Part shown: in pieces, positions 18,405-29,487 of the stretch
Layout: each line of letters starts with the position of its first letter
Numbering within the stretch: the stretch's first letter is position 1
Assembly (NCBI RefSeq): GCF_913778665.1
Contig: NZ_CAJYVQ010000002.1
Span: 558,001 to 622,000 of the forward strand
Direction: 5' to 3'
Length of the DNA stretch: 64,000 nucleotides
From: an uncultured Stenotrophomonas sp.
GTDB lineage: Bacteria > Pseudomonadota > Gammaproteobacteria > Xanthomonadales > Xanthomonadaceae
The notes under the pieces: generated by a model
What the model saw: the letters and a program-made list of their open reading frames with translations, nothing else
What the model was told of the DNA's origin: nothing
Databases searched by the model: none
Made by a program: the position numbers and the translations under genes

Positions 18405-19844
18405 TCACCCTGCGCTGCCGCCCAGCGCCTTGAACAGGGTCACGTCATTGTTCAACTGGCCCTGCCGCACGCGCGCCAGCGACAGCTCGGCGTCGCGCCG
18501 GGTCTGCTGTGCTTCCAGCCATGTGCGCAGATCGGTGGCACCCACCCGGTAGCGCACTTCCTGCGCGCGCTCCACTTCCACCGCTTCGTCGTACGAGGCC
18601 TGCGAGGCTGCCACCTGGCGAGCCAGCTGTTCACGCGCGGACAGCGCGTTGTCCACCTCCGAGAGCGCGGTGTACAGCGTCTTGCGGAAGTTGGTCGCGG
18701 TGATCTGGTAGTTGGTGCCGGCGATGTCGGTGTCCAGCTGCGCGCGCTGCAGGTTGAGGAACGGCAGCGACAGGCCGGCGCCCAGCGTGGCGACCGGATT
18801 GCGCAGCACCTCGCCCAGCGAGGTCGCGCTGGAACCGAGGCTGCCGGTCAGGCTCAGCGCCGGGTAGTACTGGGTCGCGGTGACCCTGATCGTCTTCAGG
18901 CTGTTGCGCAGGCGCAGTTCGGCCGCACGCAGGTCCGGGCGGCGGCCGAGCAGGTCGGTCGGCAGGCCCTCCGCGATCTGCGGGCTGCGTGCGCCCAGCA
19001 GGTCCTGCGGTTCGTCCTGCTGCGGCCACGGCGTGCCGTCCAGCAGTACGGTCAGGGCATTGCGCACCTCCACCCGCTGCTGTTCCAGCGCGCTCTGCGA
19101 GGAACGTTGCGACTGCAGGTTCTGCAATGCCTGGCGCACTTCCAGCCGTGACACCGCACCGGCGTCGAAGCGCGCCTGCACCAGTTCGCGGGTGCGTTCG
19201 AGCCGCTCCAGGTTGGCCTGGCCGGTGGCGATCGACTGGTTGAGATAGGCCAGATTCCAGTACTGGGTGATGGTGTCGCTGATCACCAGCAGGGCGGTGT
19301 TCTGCCTGTCTTCTTCGCTGGCCTCGGCTTCCCAGCGGGCGATGTCGCGCTGCGTGCGCAGGCGGCCCCACAGGTCCACTTCCCAGCCCAGCGACACCGC
19401 CGTGGAATAGCTGCGGCGCCAGTCGTCGGCCTGGTCGGTGGCACGACTTGCGCTGCCGCTCACGCCGGTCGCCGAAGGCTGCGGCCACAGCGCGTTGCTG
19501 GCCAGCCCGGCCTGCAGCCGTGAGCGCTGCACGGTCAGGCCGGCGGCGGCAAGGTCGCTGTTGGCAGCCAGTGCGCGGGCCACCAGGCGGTCCAGGCGTT
19601 CATCGCCGAAGCCGGTCCACCAGGTGTCCTGGCGGATGTCGCGGGCGGGAGTGTCAAGGCTGCTGCGCGGGTCGTCGGCCGGTGCATTGAGCGTGGCATC
19701 GCCACGCCCGTAGCTGGCCGCCACGTCGGGGTCCTGTACCGGATAGCGGCCCACCGAGGCGCAGCCGGACAGGGCAAGCAGCACTGCGCCGGCCAGCAGC
19801 AGGCGCGAAGGAGCAGGGAAGGTCAGTCGGGTCATCATCTTCAT
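18405..19844 (-). CDS. macC: Outer-membrane efflux lipoprotein MacC
   Basis: A 479-residue outer-membrane factor of the OprM/NodT family, last gene of macABC. Lipobox LSGC gives acylated Cys28. Two outer-membrane-efflux repeats follow, with the conserved [17 protein letters not shown] at the start of the second. The ATG (19844) overlaps the macB stop (ATGA). Having a dedicated outer-membrane channel in a MacAB operon is characteristic of S. maltophilia, where the complex contributes to antibiotic, oxidative and envelope-stress tolerance; that is knowledge of the system, not of this sequence. Confidence 0.92.
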   Translation of the reverse strand: MKMMTRLTFPAPSRLLLAGAVLLALSGCASVGRYPVQDPDVAASYGRGDATLNAPADDPRSSLDTPARDIRQDTWWTGFGDERLDRLVARALAANSDLAAAGLTVQRSRLQAGLASNALWPQPSATGVSGSASRATDQADDWRRSYSTAVSLGWEVDLWGRLRTQRDIARWEAEASEEDRQNTALLVISDTITQYWNLAYLNQSIATGQANLERLERTRELVQARFDAGAVSRLEVRQALQNLQSQRSSQSALEQQRVEVRNALTVLLDGTPWPQQDEPQDLLGARSPQIAEGLPTDLLGRRPDLRAAELRLRNSLKTIRVTATQYYPALSLTGSLGSSATSLGEVLRNPVATLGAGLSLPFLNLQRAQLDTDIAGTNYQITATNFRKTLYTALSEVDNALSAREQLARQVAASQASYDEAVEVERAQEVRYRVGATDLRTWLEAQQTRRDAELSLARVRQGQLNNDVTLFKALGGSAG

Positions 19845-21799
19845 TCGCGGGCCAGGGCCTCGACCGGGTCGAGCTGCGCGGCGCTGCGCGCGGGCAGGAA
19901 GCCGAATGCCACGCCGATCAGCGTCGAGCAGGCGAACGCGGCGGCGATCGAGGCGGTGGAGAACAGCACGTGGAAGTCGCTGGCGAAGCGGCCGATCATC
20001 GAGCCCAGCAGCAGGGCCAGGCCGATGCCGAGCACGCCTCCGAGCAGGCACACCAGTACCGCTTCGATCAGGAACTGCTGGCGGATATCACTCTGGCGGG
20101 CACCGACGGCCATGCGCACGCCGATCTCGCGGGTGCGTTCAGTCACCGACACCAGCATGATGTTCATCACGCCGATGCCGCCGACCAGCAGCGCGATGGC
20201 GGCGATGGCACCGATCAGCAGGGTCATCGTGCGCGTGGTCTGCTCGATGGTGTCGCGGATCTCGGCGCTGTTGCTGAGGAAGAAATCCTCGGTGCCGTGG
20301 CGCATCGTCAGCAGGCGGGTGATCGCTTCCTGTGCGGCATCCATCGGCGTGTTGTCGTCCACGCGCACAGTGATGCTGGACACGTGGCTCTGGCCCAGCA
20401 TGCGCGACATCACCGTGGTGTAGGGCACCCACACGCTGAGGCTGGTGCTGCCACCGAAGCCGAAGCTCTGCCGCTTGGCCACGCCGACCACGCGCGCCGG
20501 CACGTTGCCGAGCAGGATCACCTGGCCGACCGGGTCGACATCGGGGAAGAACTGGCTCCGGGTGTTCTCGTCGATCACCGCCACCTGGCCCAAGCCCTTC
20601 ACCGCGTCGGCATCGAAGAAGCTGCCGCTGAGCAGGCTCACGCCCTTGACCCGGAAGAACTGCTCGCCAACGCCACTGACCTGCGCAGTGGAGGACTGGT
20701 TGCGGTAGCGCGCGGTGACCGAGGTCGACACGCTGGGGGTGGCGCTGTCCACATAGCTCTGCTTGGCGAGGGCGTCGGCATCGCTGGCCTTGAGCGTCTG
20801 CACGCGCGCCGAGCGCATGTCGCCGAAGCCGCGGCCGGGATAGACGTCGATGGTGTTGGTGCCCAGCGCGCTGATGTTCTGCAGGATCTGCTGCTGCGAG
20901 CCGTTGCCCAGCGCCACCACCGACACCACCGAGGCAATGCCGATGATGATGCCGAGCATGGTCAGGAAGGTGCGCAGCCGATGCGCGTTCATCGCCAGCA
21001 GGGCCATGCGGAACGCTTCGGTGAAGCGGTCGCGGGCGGCGCGCCAGCTGTTGCCGTGGGCGACGCCGGTGCTGGCCTCGCGTTGCGCGCGGTAGCTCGG
21101 CGCATCCGGATTGGTGCGATCGGCGATGATCTCGCCGTCGCGGATCTCGATGATGCGCTGCGCGTGCTGGGCCACGCTCATGTCGTGGGTGACGATGATG
21201 ATGGTGTGGCCTTCGGCGTGCAGCTCACCGAGGATCGCCATCACTTCCTCGCCGGATTTCGTGTCGAGCGCGCCGGTGGGCTCGTCGGCCAGGATCACCT
21301 CGCCGCCGTTCATCAAAGCGCGTGCGATCGACACGCGCTGCTGCTGGCCACCGGACAGCTGGCCCGGCTTGTGGTGCATGCGGTCGCCCAGGCCCAGCCG
21401 TTGCAGCAGCTGCTCGGCGCGCGCGTTGCGCACCGGGCCGGGGCTGCCGGCATACACTGCCGGGACTTCCACGTTGCCGCGCGCATCCAGGTCGCCGAGC
21501 AGGTGGTAGCGCTGGAAAATGAAGCCAAAATGCTCGCGGCGCAGTTCGGCCAGTTCGTCCGGTTCCATCCTGCCGGTTTCGCGGCCGGCCACCTGGTAGC
21601 TGCCGCGGGTGGGGCGGTCGAGGCAACCGAGGATGTTCATCAGCGTCGACTTGCCGGAGCCGGACTGGCCGACGATGGCGACCATCTCGCCGGCATGGAT
21701 ATCCAGGTTCACGTCGCGCAGCACGGCGATGACATCGTCACCGGCCGGGAATTCGCGTCGCAGGTCGCGCAGGCGCAGCAGCGGCGCCGTCGTACTCAT
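19841..21799 (-). CDS. macB: Macrolide-type ABC exporter MacB
   Basis: A 652-residue half-transporter: an N-terminal ABC ATPase (1-225), one membrane helix near 285, a large periplasmic domain (about 310-525) and three C-terminal helices. Walker [10 protein letters not shown] spans 44-52; the signature LSGGQQQR and Walker [13 protein letters not shown] follow. It is a mechanotransmission-type transporter that drives substrate from the periplasm through MacA into MacC. Start and stop overlap the neighbours by ATGA on both sides, so the three genes are translationally coupled. Confidence 0.95.
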   Translation of the reverse strand: MSTTAPLLRLRDLRREFPAGDDVIAVLRDVNLDIHAGEMVAIVGQSGSGKSTLMNILGCLDRPTRGSYQVAGRETGRMEPDELAELRREHFGFIFQRYHLLGDLDARGNVEVPAVYAGSPGPVRNARAEQLLQRLGLGDRMHHKPGQLSGGQQQRVSIARALMNGGEVILADEPTGALDTKSGEEVMAILGELHAEGHTIIIVTHDMSVAQHAQRIIEIRDGEIIADRTNPDAPSYRAQREASTGVAHGNSWRAARDRFTEAFRMALLAMNAHRLRTFLTMLGIIIGIASVVSVVALGNGSQQQILQNISALGTNTIDVYPGRGFGDMRSARVQTLKASDADALAKQSYVDSATPSVSTSVTARYRNQSSTAQVSGVGEQFFRVKGVSLLSGSFFDADAVKGLGQVAVIDENTRSQFFPDVDPVGQVILLGNVPARVVGVAKRQSFGFGGSTSLSVWVPYTTVMSRMLGQSHVSSITVRVDDNTPMDAAQEAITRLLTMRHGTEDFFLSNSAEIRDTIEQTTRTMTLLIGAIAAIALLVGGIGVMNIMLVSVTERTREIGVRMAVGARQSDIRQQFLIEAVLVCLLGGVLGIGLALLLGSMIGRFASDFHVLFSTASIAAAFACSTLIGVAFGFLPARSAAQLDPVEALARE

Positions 21800-23040
21800 C
21801 GGCGCGGACCCATGCCCGGCCCGCCGACCCGCATCTGCATGCCACCGCGGTTGCCACCGCCGGCGCCGGCTGCGGCGGCACTGGCTTCACCCACCACCAC
21901 GCGCTCGCCTTCCTGCAGGCCGGACAGGATCTCGGCCGAGGCCCCGTTGTTGATGCCGACCTTCACCTTGCGCGGCTGCGGCTGGCCTTTGCCATCCAGC
22001 ACCCGCACCATGCGCTCGTCGCCGCGGCGCTTGGGCCCCAGCGCCACCGCCGGCACCATCAGCACACCCTTGGCCTGCTTCAGCAGCACCGAGACCTGCG
22101 CGGTCATGTCGATGCGCAGCAAGCCGTCCGGGTTTTCCACATCGAACAGTGCGTTGTAGTAGACCGCGCTGCTGGAACTGGAGCTGGATGAACTGCTGGA
22201 ACTGGAGGAATTCTCGCTGGCGATCGAGGCCGGCGCCGGATTGATCTGGCGCAGCGTGGCGTGGTACTTGCGGTCCGGGTCGCCCAGGGTGGTGAAGTAC
22301 ACCGGCATGCCGGCCTTGATCTTGACCACGTCGGCCTCGGAGATCTCGGCGTTTACGGTGACCACATCCAGCCGGGCCAGCATCACGATGGTGGGTGCGG
22401 TCTGGTTGGCGTTCACCGTGCGGCCTTCCTCGGCCACCACCGCGACCACGGTGCCGTCCATCGGCGCGGTGATGCGGGTGTAGGCCAGGTTGGCGCGTGC
22501 GGTGCCGAGCTCGGTTTCGCGGCCCTTGATCTGCGCCTCGTACGATTGCAGCTGGGCGCGTGCGGTCTTCAGCTGTGCCTCGGCGGCATCGTATTCCTGG
22601 CGCGAGGTGGCCTCGGCAGCGAGCATCTGCTGCTGGCGCGCGAATTCCAGTTCGGCCTGGCGCAGGGTGGCCTGCTGCACGGCGCGCTGGGCGGTGACCT
22701 GGTCCAGCGAGGCCTGCGCGTTGAGCACCTGGTTCTGCTGGGTGGTGGCGTCGATCTCGGCGATCAGGTCGCCTTCCTTCACCGTATCGCCCAGCTGGAC
22801 CTTCAGCGACTTGATCTGGCCCGAGGCCTGTGCACCGACGCTGACCAGCTTGTAGGCGTCGATCACGCCGGTGGCTTCGACCGTCTGCTCGATGTCGCCA
22901 CGGCTGACCGGAGTGGTTGCCACGGCCGGGGCGGCGGGTTTGCGCAGCAGCCACCAGGCGGCCACGGCAACGATCAGCGCAAGCGGGGCGATCAGTATCA
23001 GGCGACCGCGGCGGGTCGCAGGCAACAGGCGGAACTTCAC
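21796..23040 (-). CDS. macA: MacA periplasmic adaptor with poly-serine insert
   Basis: A 414-residue membrane-fusion protein of the MacA/RND-adaptor family. An N-terminal membrane helix (about 14-33) is followed by biotinyl-lipoyl and hairpin regions (about 55-215) and beta-barrel domains. The C-terminus is rich in Gly and Arg. Oddity: 14 consecutive serines (22168-22209) lie between the barrel and the following strand, encoded by mixed AGC/AGT/TCC/TCA codons, so the run is not a simple slippage tract. First gene of the operon; macRS is divergent. Confidence 0.94.
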   Translation of the reverse strand: MKFRLLPATRRGRLILIAPLALIVAVAAWWLLRKPAAPAVATTPVSRGDIEQTVEATGVIDAYKLVSVGAQASGQIKSLKVQLGDTVKEGDLIAEIDATTQQNQVLNAQASLDQVTAQRAVQQATLRQAELEFARQQQMLAAEATSRQEYDAAEAQLKTARAQLQSYEAQIKGRETELGTARANLAYTRITAPMDGTVVAVVAEEGRTVNANQTAPTIVMLARLDVVTVNAEISEADVVKIKAGMPVYFTTLGDPDRKYHATLRQINPAPASIASENSSSSSSSSSSSSSSAVYYNALFDVENPDGLLRIDMTAQVSVLLKQAKGVLMVPAVALGPKRRGDERMVRVLDGKGQPQPRKVKVGINNGASAEILSGLQEGERVVVGEASAAAAGAGGGNRGGMQMRVGGPGMGPRR

Positions 23041-23121
23041 GTCGTGGCTTCACTCTCGGGGCCGCGCGGGCGGCGTTGGTGGGCATTGTGAAGACCGGGC
23101 GATGGACGGCTCAATCCTCGG

Positions 23122-23162
23122 GGTATGTCTGTATGTAACACTGTCGGTGAATACGCGTAACC
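23122..23162. promoter_or_regulatory. Direct repeats between macA and macR, candidate MacR site
   Basis: GTATGT occurs at 23123 and 23131 (8-bp period), and GTAAC at 23135 and 23157 (22 bp apart). OmpR-family response regulators bind direct repeats, so this divergent region is the natural place for MacR control. This is a reading by eye only. Confidence 0.3.
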
Positions 23163-23262
23163 ACAGGTATCGCGCCCACCGGCGGATACACTGGTACGCA
23201 TTGCCCCGGATGCGGTTCAGCTGCCGACACGGGATGATCGCGCCATGGAGACTGAAAACACG

Positions 23263-23973
23263 ATGCATCGACTGCTCATCGTCGACGACGACAACGACAT
23301 CCGCACGCTGCTGGCCGAACAGCTCGGGCGTGCCGGCTATCAGGTGAGCACGGCCGCTGATGGCACGGCGATGCGCCAGCTGCTGGACCGCGAGCATGTG
23401 GACCTGATCGTGCTCGACCTCAACCTGCCACGCGAAGATGGCTTGACCCTGTGCCGCGACCTGCGCGCGCGCTCGAACACGCCGGTGATCATGCTGACCG
23501 CGCGCGCCGAGCCGATCGACCGCGTACTGGGCCTGGAAATGGGGGCCGACGACTACCTGGCCAAGCCGTTCGAGCCGCGCGAGCTGCTGGCGCGCATCCG
23601 CAACGTGCTGCGCCGGACCGAGGCGCTGCCGGCCAACCTGGAACCGCTGGCGGTGCGCCGCGCGCGCTTCTCGCGCTGGGTGTTCGACCTGGAGCATCGC
23701 CACCTGGTGGATCCGGATGACCGCGTGGTGGTGCTGTCCGGTGCCGAATTCCGCCTGCTGCGGGTGTTCATCGCCCACGCCAACAAGGTGCTGTCGCGTG
23801 AGCAGCTGGTCGCGCTCAGCAGTGGCCGCAACTACGAGGCCCAGGATCGGGCGATCGACCTGCAGGTCAGCCGGCTGCGCAACAAGCTCGGTGACGACGG
23901 TGGCCCGGATGGGCTGATCAAGACCGTGCGCAACGAAGGCTACGTGCTGGCTTCGTCGGTCAACCTGGAGTAA
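23263..23973 (+). CDS. macR: OmpR family response regulator MacR
   Basis: A 236-residue response regulator: receiver domain with Asp8-Asp9 acidic pocket, phospho-acceptor Asp52 (VLDLNLPREDG) and Lys102, then an OmpR/PhoB winged helix (about 135-232) ending RNEGYVLASSVNLE. I prefer the ATG at 23263 because the protein then begins MHRLLIVDD and GGAG lies 12 bases upstream; an in-frame ATG at 23245 would add six residues. It is followed six bases later by its kinase gene. The pair lies divergent to macABC, as the macRS genes do in S. maltophilia. Confidence 0.88.
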   Translation: MHRLLIVDDDNDIRTLLAEQLGRAGYQVSTAADGTAMRQLLDREHVDLIVLDLNLPREDGLTLCRDLRARSNTPVIMLTARAEPIDRVLGLEMGADDYLAKPFEPRELLARIRNVLRRTEALPANLEPLAVRRARFSRWVFDLEHRHLVDPDDRVVVLSGAEFRLLRVFIAHANKVLSREQLVALSSGRNYEAQDRAIDLQVSRLRNKLGDDGGPDGLIKTVRNEGYVLASSVNLE

Positions 23974-23979
23974 GCCGCG

Positions 23980-25389
23980 ATGCAACGCCTGCGCCATTTC
24001 CTGTCCTCGATGGTCGGGCGGTTGTTCGTCATCCTGCTGCTGGGCATGAGCGTGGCCGCGATCGGCGCGACCATGCTGGCCACCTCCAAGCGCCAGCAGG
24101 AGTTCGAACGGCAGAACCTGAACCGCATTGCCGACCGCCTGCAGGGCTACGTCAACCTGCTCGATGGCAACCCTGAGCTGCGCGAGCGCCTGCTTGAGGT
24201 CGGAGGGCCGAGCGTGCGCGCGCTGCAGCCCGGTGCGCGGATGGGGCGTGCCGACACGGCGTTGATGGAAGTGCTGGAGGACCGGCCCGGCCCGGTGTCG
24301 CGTGCGCACGTCCACTTCGCCTCGTTCCGTTCCTGCATTCCCAAGCTGCAGGCCCTGTTGCCGCCGCCCCCGCCGGGCCATCGCCGGCCGCCGCGCGAAC
24401 GCGACCCGGCCTTCATCCCGCCAAAGTGCCGTGCGGTGGACGTGACCCTCAACGATGGCACGCTGCTGAAGCTGGCGCTGGATTCACCGGCGGTCGCGCA
24501 CAACGGCATCCTTGCCGTGGACCCGTGGTTCCTCACCCTGCTGGTGCTGGCGATCGCCGTGCTGGCCTACATCGTCGCGCGCATGGCCAGCGCGCCGCTG
24601 CAGGAACTGGCGGCGGCGGCCGAAGATCTCGGCGACGACCTGCAACGCGATCCGCTGCCGTTGCGGGGGCCGCGCGAAGTGCAGCGCGCCGCCGAGGCGT
24701 TCAACGCCATGCAGCACCGACTGCAGCGGCACCTGGCCGAACGCACGCAGATGCTGGCGGCGATCACCCACGACCTGCAGACCCCGCTGACCCGGCTGCG
24801 CCTGCGCCTGGAAAATGTCACCGATGAGACCTTGCGCGAGCGCCTGATCGGCGACCTGGCCGCGATGCAGGCGCTGGTGCGCGAGGGCCTGGAGCTCGCC
24901 CGCAGCGCCGAAAGTGCCGAGCAGCGCGCCGCGCTGGACCTGGACTCGCTGCTGGAGAGCATCGTCGAAGACGCCGCTGAGGGCGGTGCCGACGTGGTCT
25001 TCGAAGGTGGCACCGGGGCGGTGCTGATGCTGCGACCGCTGGCCATGCACCGGCTGTTCTCAAACCTGGTGGACAACGCGGTGATGTATGCCTATCGCGT
25101 CCGGGTGCGGGTGGAGCGCAGCGGCGGCACGATCACCGCGATGGTGTCCGACGACGGCCCGGGGCTGGCGGAGGATCAGCTGGAAGCGGTGTTCGACCCG
25201 TTCGTGCGGGTGGAAACCTCCCGTTCGCGGGAAACCGGCGGCGCCGGGCTGGGCCTCACCATCGCCCGCGCCCTGGCCGAAAAGGACGGCGCGCGCCTGT
25301 GGCTGCGCAACCGTGCCGAGGGCGGGCTGGAGGCGGTGGTGCAGTGGCCGGCCAGCGTCCAGGTGATGACCCCGGGGCGGGGCGGCTGA
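23980..25389 (+). CDS. macS: Sensor histidine kinase MacS
   Basis: A 469-residue membrane kinase. TM1 about 13-33, periplasmic sensor about 34-180, TM2 about 183-203, HAMP (about 203-255), HisKA with AITHDLQTPLTRLRLRLE (phospho-accepting His264) and HATPase with an N box (LVDNAVMYAYRV) and G boxes (SDDGPGLAEDQL, GGAGLGLTIARALAEKDG). The periplasmic part has two cysteines (119, 150) flanking a proline-rich PPPPPGHRRPP stretch, which could sense redox or envelope state. Partner of macR. Confidence 0.88.
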   Translation: MQRLRHFLSSMVGRLFVILLLGMSVAAIGATMLATSKRQQEFERQNLNRIADRLQGYVNLLDGNPELRERLLEVGGPSVRALQPGARMGRADTALMEVLEDRPGPVSRAHVHFASFRSCIPKLQALLPPPPPGHRRPPRERDPAFIPPKCRAVDVTLNDGTLLKLALDSPAVAHNGILAVDPWFLTLLVLAIAVLAYIVARMASAPLQELAAAAEDLGDDLQRDPLPLRGPREVQRAAEAFNAMQHRLQRHLAERTQMLAAITHDLQTPLTRLRLRLENVTDETLRERLIGDLAAMQALVREGLELARSAESAEQRAALDLDSLLESIVEDAAEGGADVVFEGGTGAVLMLRPLAMHRLFSNLVDNAVMYAYRVRVRVERSGGTITAMVSDDGPGLAEDQLEAVFDPFVRVETSRSRETGGAGLGLTIARALAEKDGARLWLRNRAEGGLEAVVQWPASVQVMTPGRGG

Positions 25390-25566
25390 GGCGGCCCGGC
25401 CGGCAACGGTGACGCCCGGGGCGGGCGATGGCCTATCATCTGCGCATCTCCCCACGTTCCCCCCGATGAGCCAGCCCGTTTCTGCCGGCACGCCGTGCCG
25501 CGTTGCCCGGTTGTTCCCGCCTGCTGCCACGCCCGGCCGCCCACGCTGGCCACTTCCACTGCGCTG

Positions 25567-28500
25567 ATGGGCGGACAGGGGAACAACGGGTGCTGGGTGG
25601 AGCACCGCGTATCGTCAGTCAGGCAGGCGCTGCGGCACGGCCTGTTGTGGCTGCTGCTGGTGCTGGCGCTGCCGTTGGCGGCGCAGAACGGGGCACCGCC
25701 GCTGCGCGACTACGCCATCGATGTCTGGACCTCGCGCAATGGCCTGCCGCACAACTCGCTGCGTGACATCGCGCAGACCCCGGAAGGCCATCTTTGGTTT
25801 GCCACCTGGGAAGGCCTGGTGCGCTACAACGGCCTGGATTTCACCGTATTCGACCGCAGCACGCGGCCCGGCCTGCGCGACAACGGTATCGGTGCGCTGC
25901 TGGTGGATCGCCAGGGCGGGCTGTGGATCAGCGATTCGCGCGGCAATGTCAGCTACCGCGGCACGGATGGCCAGTGGCGCGTCTGGGAGCACCAGGCCGA
26001 TACCCCGCAGGTGCTGATCCAATCCATGCAGATGGACAGCCAGGGGCGCCTGTGGCTGCTGTACGAGGGCAAGGGCCTCGGCTACCTGCTGCCTGACAAA
26101 GGCATCGCCTACCAGGCGCCGCCTGCGGACCTGCCGATGGCGATGAGCTTCACCAAGCTGGTGGTCGACGCGCAGGACCGGGTCTGGGTCGGCACGCTCG
26201 ATGGGCTGGTGCTGCGCGACAACGATGGCATGCTCAAGCGCGCTCCGGCCGCCTGGGGACTGGGCGCCGGCACCGGCCTGGCGTGGCCCTACCGGGCGCC
26301 GGATGGCGCGTTGTGGATCGTGGCCGGCGAGCGCCTGTACCGCGTCGAGGATGACCGGCTGGTGCTGGTGCATCGCCTGCCGGGACAGCTGCATATGACC
26401 GCGATGCTGCAGGACCGGCATGGTGACCTCTGGCTCGGCACCGAGAACCAGGGCCTGCTGCGGATCTCCCGGCACGGCCTCGAGCGGCTGCCGGCGGGGC
26501 TGAACCTGCCCGGCGGCCGGGTGGTGAGCCTGCGCGAGGATGCCGAAGGCAGCATCTGGGTCGGTGCCAACGGTGGCCTGTACCGGCTGCGCGAAACGCT
26601 GTTCAGCAGCTACACCGAGCGCGACGGGCTGAGTGGCGACTACGTGCGTACCGTGTTCGAGGACCGTGATCGCCAGCTGTGGGTGGGTAGTGCCAGCGGC
26701 CTCGACCTGCTCGCCGCGGACGGGCGATTCCGTGCCGTGCCGCTGCATAACCGCGGCGGCAAGGCACCATCGGTGCTGAGCCTGGCGCAGGGCCCGGAGG
26801 GAGACCTGTGGGTCGGCACCTTCGGCGACGGCGTCTACCGCCTCGGTCGCGATGGCAGCCTGCGCCACAACTATGCCGCCGCCGATGGCATGCCCGGTGG
26901 CAACATCCGCGCGATCAGCGTCGATGCGCAGGGCGTGGTCTGGGCCGGCACGCAGAAGGGTGTGGTGCGTATTGACAGCGACCGCGTGCAGGTCTCCGGC
27001 GTGGCCGGCATGCCGAATGGGCTGATCACCGCGCTTGAACACGATCACCAGGGCAATCTGTGGATCGGCACCATCGAGGGCATCCGCGTGCTGCGCGGTG
27101 ACCACGTGCAGTCGATCGACCTCGCACCGATGGGCGGTGGCCGCAGCGTGTTCGGCTTCCATCAGCTGGGCGATGCGATGTGGATCAGCAGCGACCGTGG
27201 CCTCTACCGCTGGCAGAACGGAAGGCTGGCGCGGGTCGGGCTGGAGCAGGGCATGCCGGTGGATGCGGTGTTCCAGCTGGTGCCGGACCGGCTCGGCAAC
27301 GTATGGATCAGCAGCAACCGCGGCGTGCTGCGTACCGATATGGCCACCCTCAACGCGGTGGCCGATGGCCGCGCACCGCGGGTGGTGGTCGAGCGCTACA
27401 ACGAGATCGACGGCATGGCCAATGCGCAGGCCAACGGCAGTTCCGGGCCGTCGGCGATCCTGCGCCAGGACGGCACGTTCTGGGTGGTGACCGCCGGTGG
27501 CCTGAGCATGGTCGACCCGCAGCGGCTGCAGCGCTTCCGCGAGCGCCCCTCGCCGCCGGCGGCAATCGAGAGCGTGCAGGTGGACGGTGCACCAGTGCAT
27601 TGGGAAGGCCCCGAGCGCAACTACATTCCCGGTGGCCGGCGCTTGGCGGTGAGCTATGTCGGCCTGAGCTACCTGATGTCCGACCGGATCCGCTACCGCA
27701 CCCGGCTTGAGGGGCTGGATGCCGGCTGGGTCGAGCGCGGCCCCCAGCGCAGCGTCGAGTTCGTCGGCCTGCCGCCGGGCGATTACACCCTGCATGTGGC
27801 GGCCGCGCATCCGGGCGGTGCGTGGGGCCAGCAGGAAGCGGTATGGAGCTTCAGCGTTGAGCCGTTCTGGTGGCAGCGGCGCAGTGTGCAGGTGCTGGGC
27901 GGACTGTTGCTGCTGGCAGGCCTGGTGGCGTTGTATCGCCTGCTGCTGCAGCAGCTCAAGGCCAGCAACCTGCGCCTGGCGCGCCGCGTGGACGAGGCCA
28001 CTTTCGACCTGCAGGCCAAGACCGTGCATCTGCAGGCGCTGAATCAGGAGAAGACCGAGCTGGCGGAACGCCTGGCCCGGCAGGCCGAGGCCTTTGAACG
28101 GCAGGCGCGCGAGGATGCGTTGACCGGGCTGGCCAACCGCCGAGGCTTCGATGAAACGCTTGCCCGCGACTTCGCCCGCTCGCAGCGCAGCGGTCACCCG
28201 CTGTGCCTTGTGGTGCTGGACATCGACCACTTCAAGGACGTCAACGACCGCCACAGCCACAGCATCGGCGACGCGGTGCTGGTGGAGGTGGCGCGATTGA
28301 TCGCAGCGGCCAGCCGCGCTTCGGACCTGCCCGCACGTACCGGTGGCGAGGAGTTCGCGTTGCTGCTCAACGACACGCGCCTGGAAGAAGCCGCGCAGCT
28401 GTGCGCGCGCTTGCGCGGGCTGTTCCATGATCACCCGGACTGGGCCGGCGTGCCGGGCCTGCGCGTCACGTTCAGTGCCGGCCTGGTCGAGCTCGACGCG

Positions 28501-28593
28501 GATGACCGTACCCCGGCGCTGCTGTACCAACGTGCAGACCGCGCGCTGTACCGCGCCAAGAGCGACGGCCGGGATCGTACGAGCATCGGTTGA
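25567..28593 (+). CDS. Diguanylate cyclase with periplasmic beta-propeller sensor
   Basis: A protein of about 1008 residues. A signal-anchor (HGLLWLLLVLALPLAAQ) is followed by some fourteen reg_prop propeller repeats with WVGT/WISS edges, a Y_Y_Y domain (VSYVGLSYLMSDRIRYRTRLEG), a membrane helix (GGLLLLAGLVALYRLLL), a coiled coil and a GGDEF domain. The active motif is GGEEF (about residues 926-930), and RASD placed five residues before it is a complete inhibitory I-site. It should make cyclic di-GMP in response to a periplasmic ligand. The start is uncertain: the frame is open back to 25495, and a GTG at 25597 is possible. The architecture is that of hybrid two-component sensors with the kinase replaced by GGDEF. 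Confidence 0.88.
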   Translation: MGGQGNNGCWVEHRVSSVRQALRHGLLWLLLVLALPLAAQNGAPPLRDYAIDVWTSRNGLPHNSLRDIAQTPEGHLWFATWEGLVRYNGLDFTVFDRSTRPGLRDNGIGALLVDRQGGLWISDSRGNVSYRGTDGQWRVWEHQADTPQVLIQSMQMDSQGRLWLLYEGKGLGYLLPDKGIAYQAPPADLPMAMSFTKLVVDAQDRVWVGTLDGLVLRDNDGMLKRAPAAWGLGAGTGLAWPYRAPDGALWIVAGERLYRVEDDRLVLVHRLPGQLHMTAMLQDRHGDLWLGTENQGLLRISRHGLERLPAGLNLPGGRVVSLREDAEGSIWVGANGGLYRLRETLFSSYTERDGLSGDYVRTVFEDRDRQLWVGSASGLDLLAADGRFRAVPLHNRGGKAPSVLSLAQGPEGDLWVGTFGDGVYRLGRDGSLRHNYAAADGMPGGNIRAISVDAQGVVWAGTQKGVVRIDSDRVQVSGVAGMPNGLITALEHDHQGNLWIGTIEGIRVLRGDHVQSIDLAPMGGGRSVFGFHQLGDAMWISSDRGLYRWQNGRLARVGLEQGMPVDAVFQLVPDRLGNVWISSNRGVLRTDMATLNAVADGRAPRVVVERYNEIDGMANAQANGSSGPSAILRQDGTFWVVTAGGLSMVDPQRLQRFRERPSPPAAIESVQVDGAPVHWEGPERNYIPGGRRLAVSYVGLSYLMSDRIRYRTRLEGLDAGWVERGPQRSVEFVGLPPGDYTLHVAAAHPGGAWGQQEAVWSFSVEPFWWQRRSVQVLGGLLLLAGLVALYRLLLQQLKASNLRLARRVDEATFDLQAKTVHLQALNQEKTELAERLARQAEAFERQAREDALTGLANRRGFDETLARDFARSQRSGHPLCLVVLDIDHFKDVNDRHSHSIGDAVLVEVARLIAAASRASDLPARTGGEEFALLLNDTRLEEAAQLCARLRGLFHDHPDWAGVPGLRVTFSAGLVELDADDRTPALLYQRADRALYRAKSDGRDRTSIG

Positions 28594-28596
28594 ATT

Positions 28597-28620
28597 CATC
28601 CACGCATGGCGTGGATCTAC
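28597..28620. repeat. SMAG-type palindrome
   Basis: ATCCACG-CATGG-CGTGGAT with CTAC on the right, the inverse of a GTAGATCCACG element, four bases after the diguanylate cyclase stop. Confidence 0.7.
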
Positions 28621-28734
28621 CGCGCGACGCGCTGCTTCTGACTTCGCTTTCTGATCTTTCCGTGGTGCCCAGCCATCTGTCGAAGGCCGGGCAGGGTGCC
28701 TCACCCTGCCACGAGGGGCGCCGCTGTTGGCTGC

Positions 28735-29394
<660 letters not shown>

Positions 29395-29440
29395 CTAGCA
29401 GAGCGACCCTGAGTGCCCAGCCACGCCCAACAGCCCGATG

Positions 29441-29462
29441 GGTACCAACCCTTGGTTGGCAC
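29441..29462. repeat. GGTACCAACCCTTGGTTGGC palindrome
   Basis: CCAACCCTTGGTTGG-type palindrome between rnt and the hvf cluster, with a partial copy at 29477-29488. Related CCAACCTTGGTTGG forms occur at 16921 and 18379. Confidence 0.6.
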
Positions 29463-29487
29463 GTCCCGCGCCGACCCAGGTTGGCAT

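Noticed and set aside
25615..28704. A 1029-codon frame antisense to the propeller diguanylate cyclase
   Set aside because: Low-complexity composition typical of shadow frames; the plus-strand protein has clear domains throughout.
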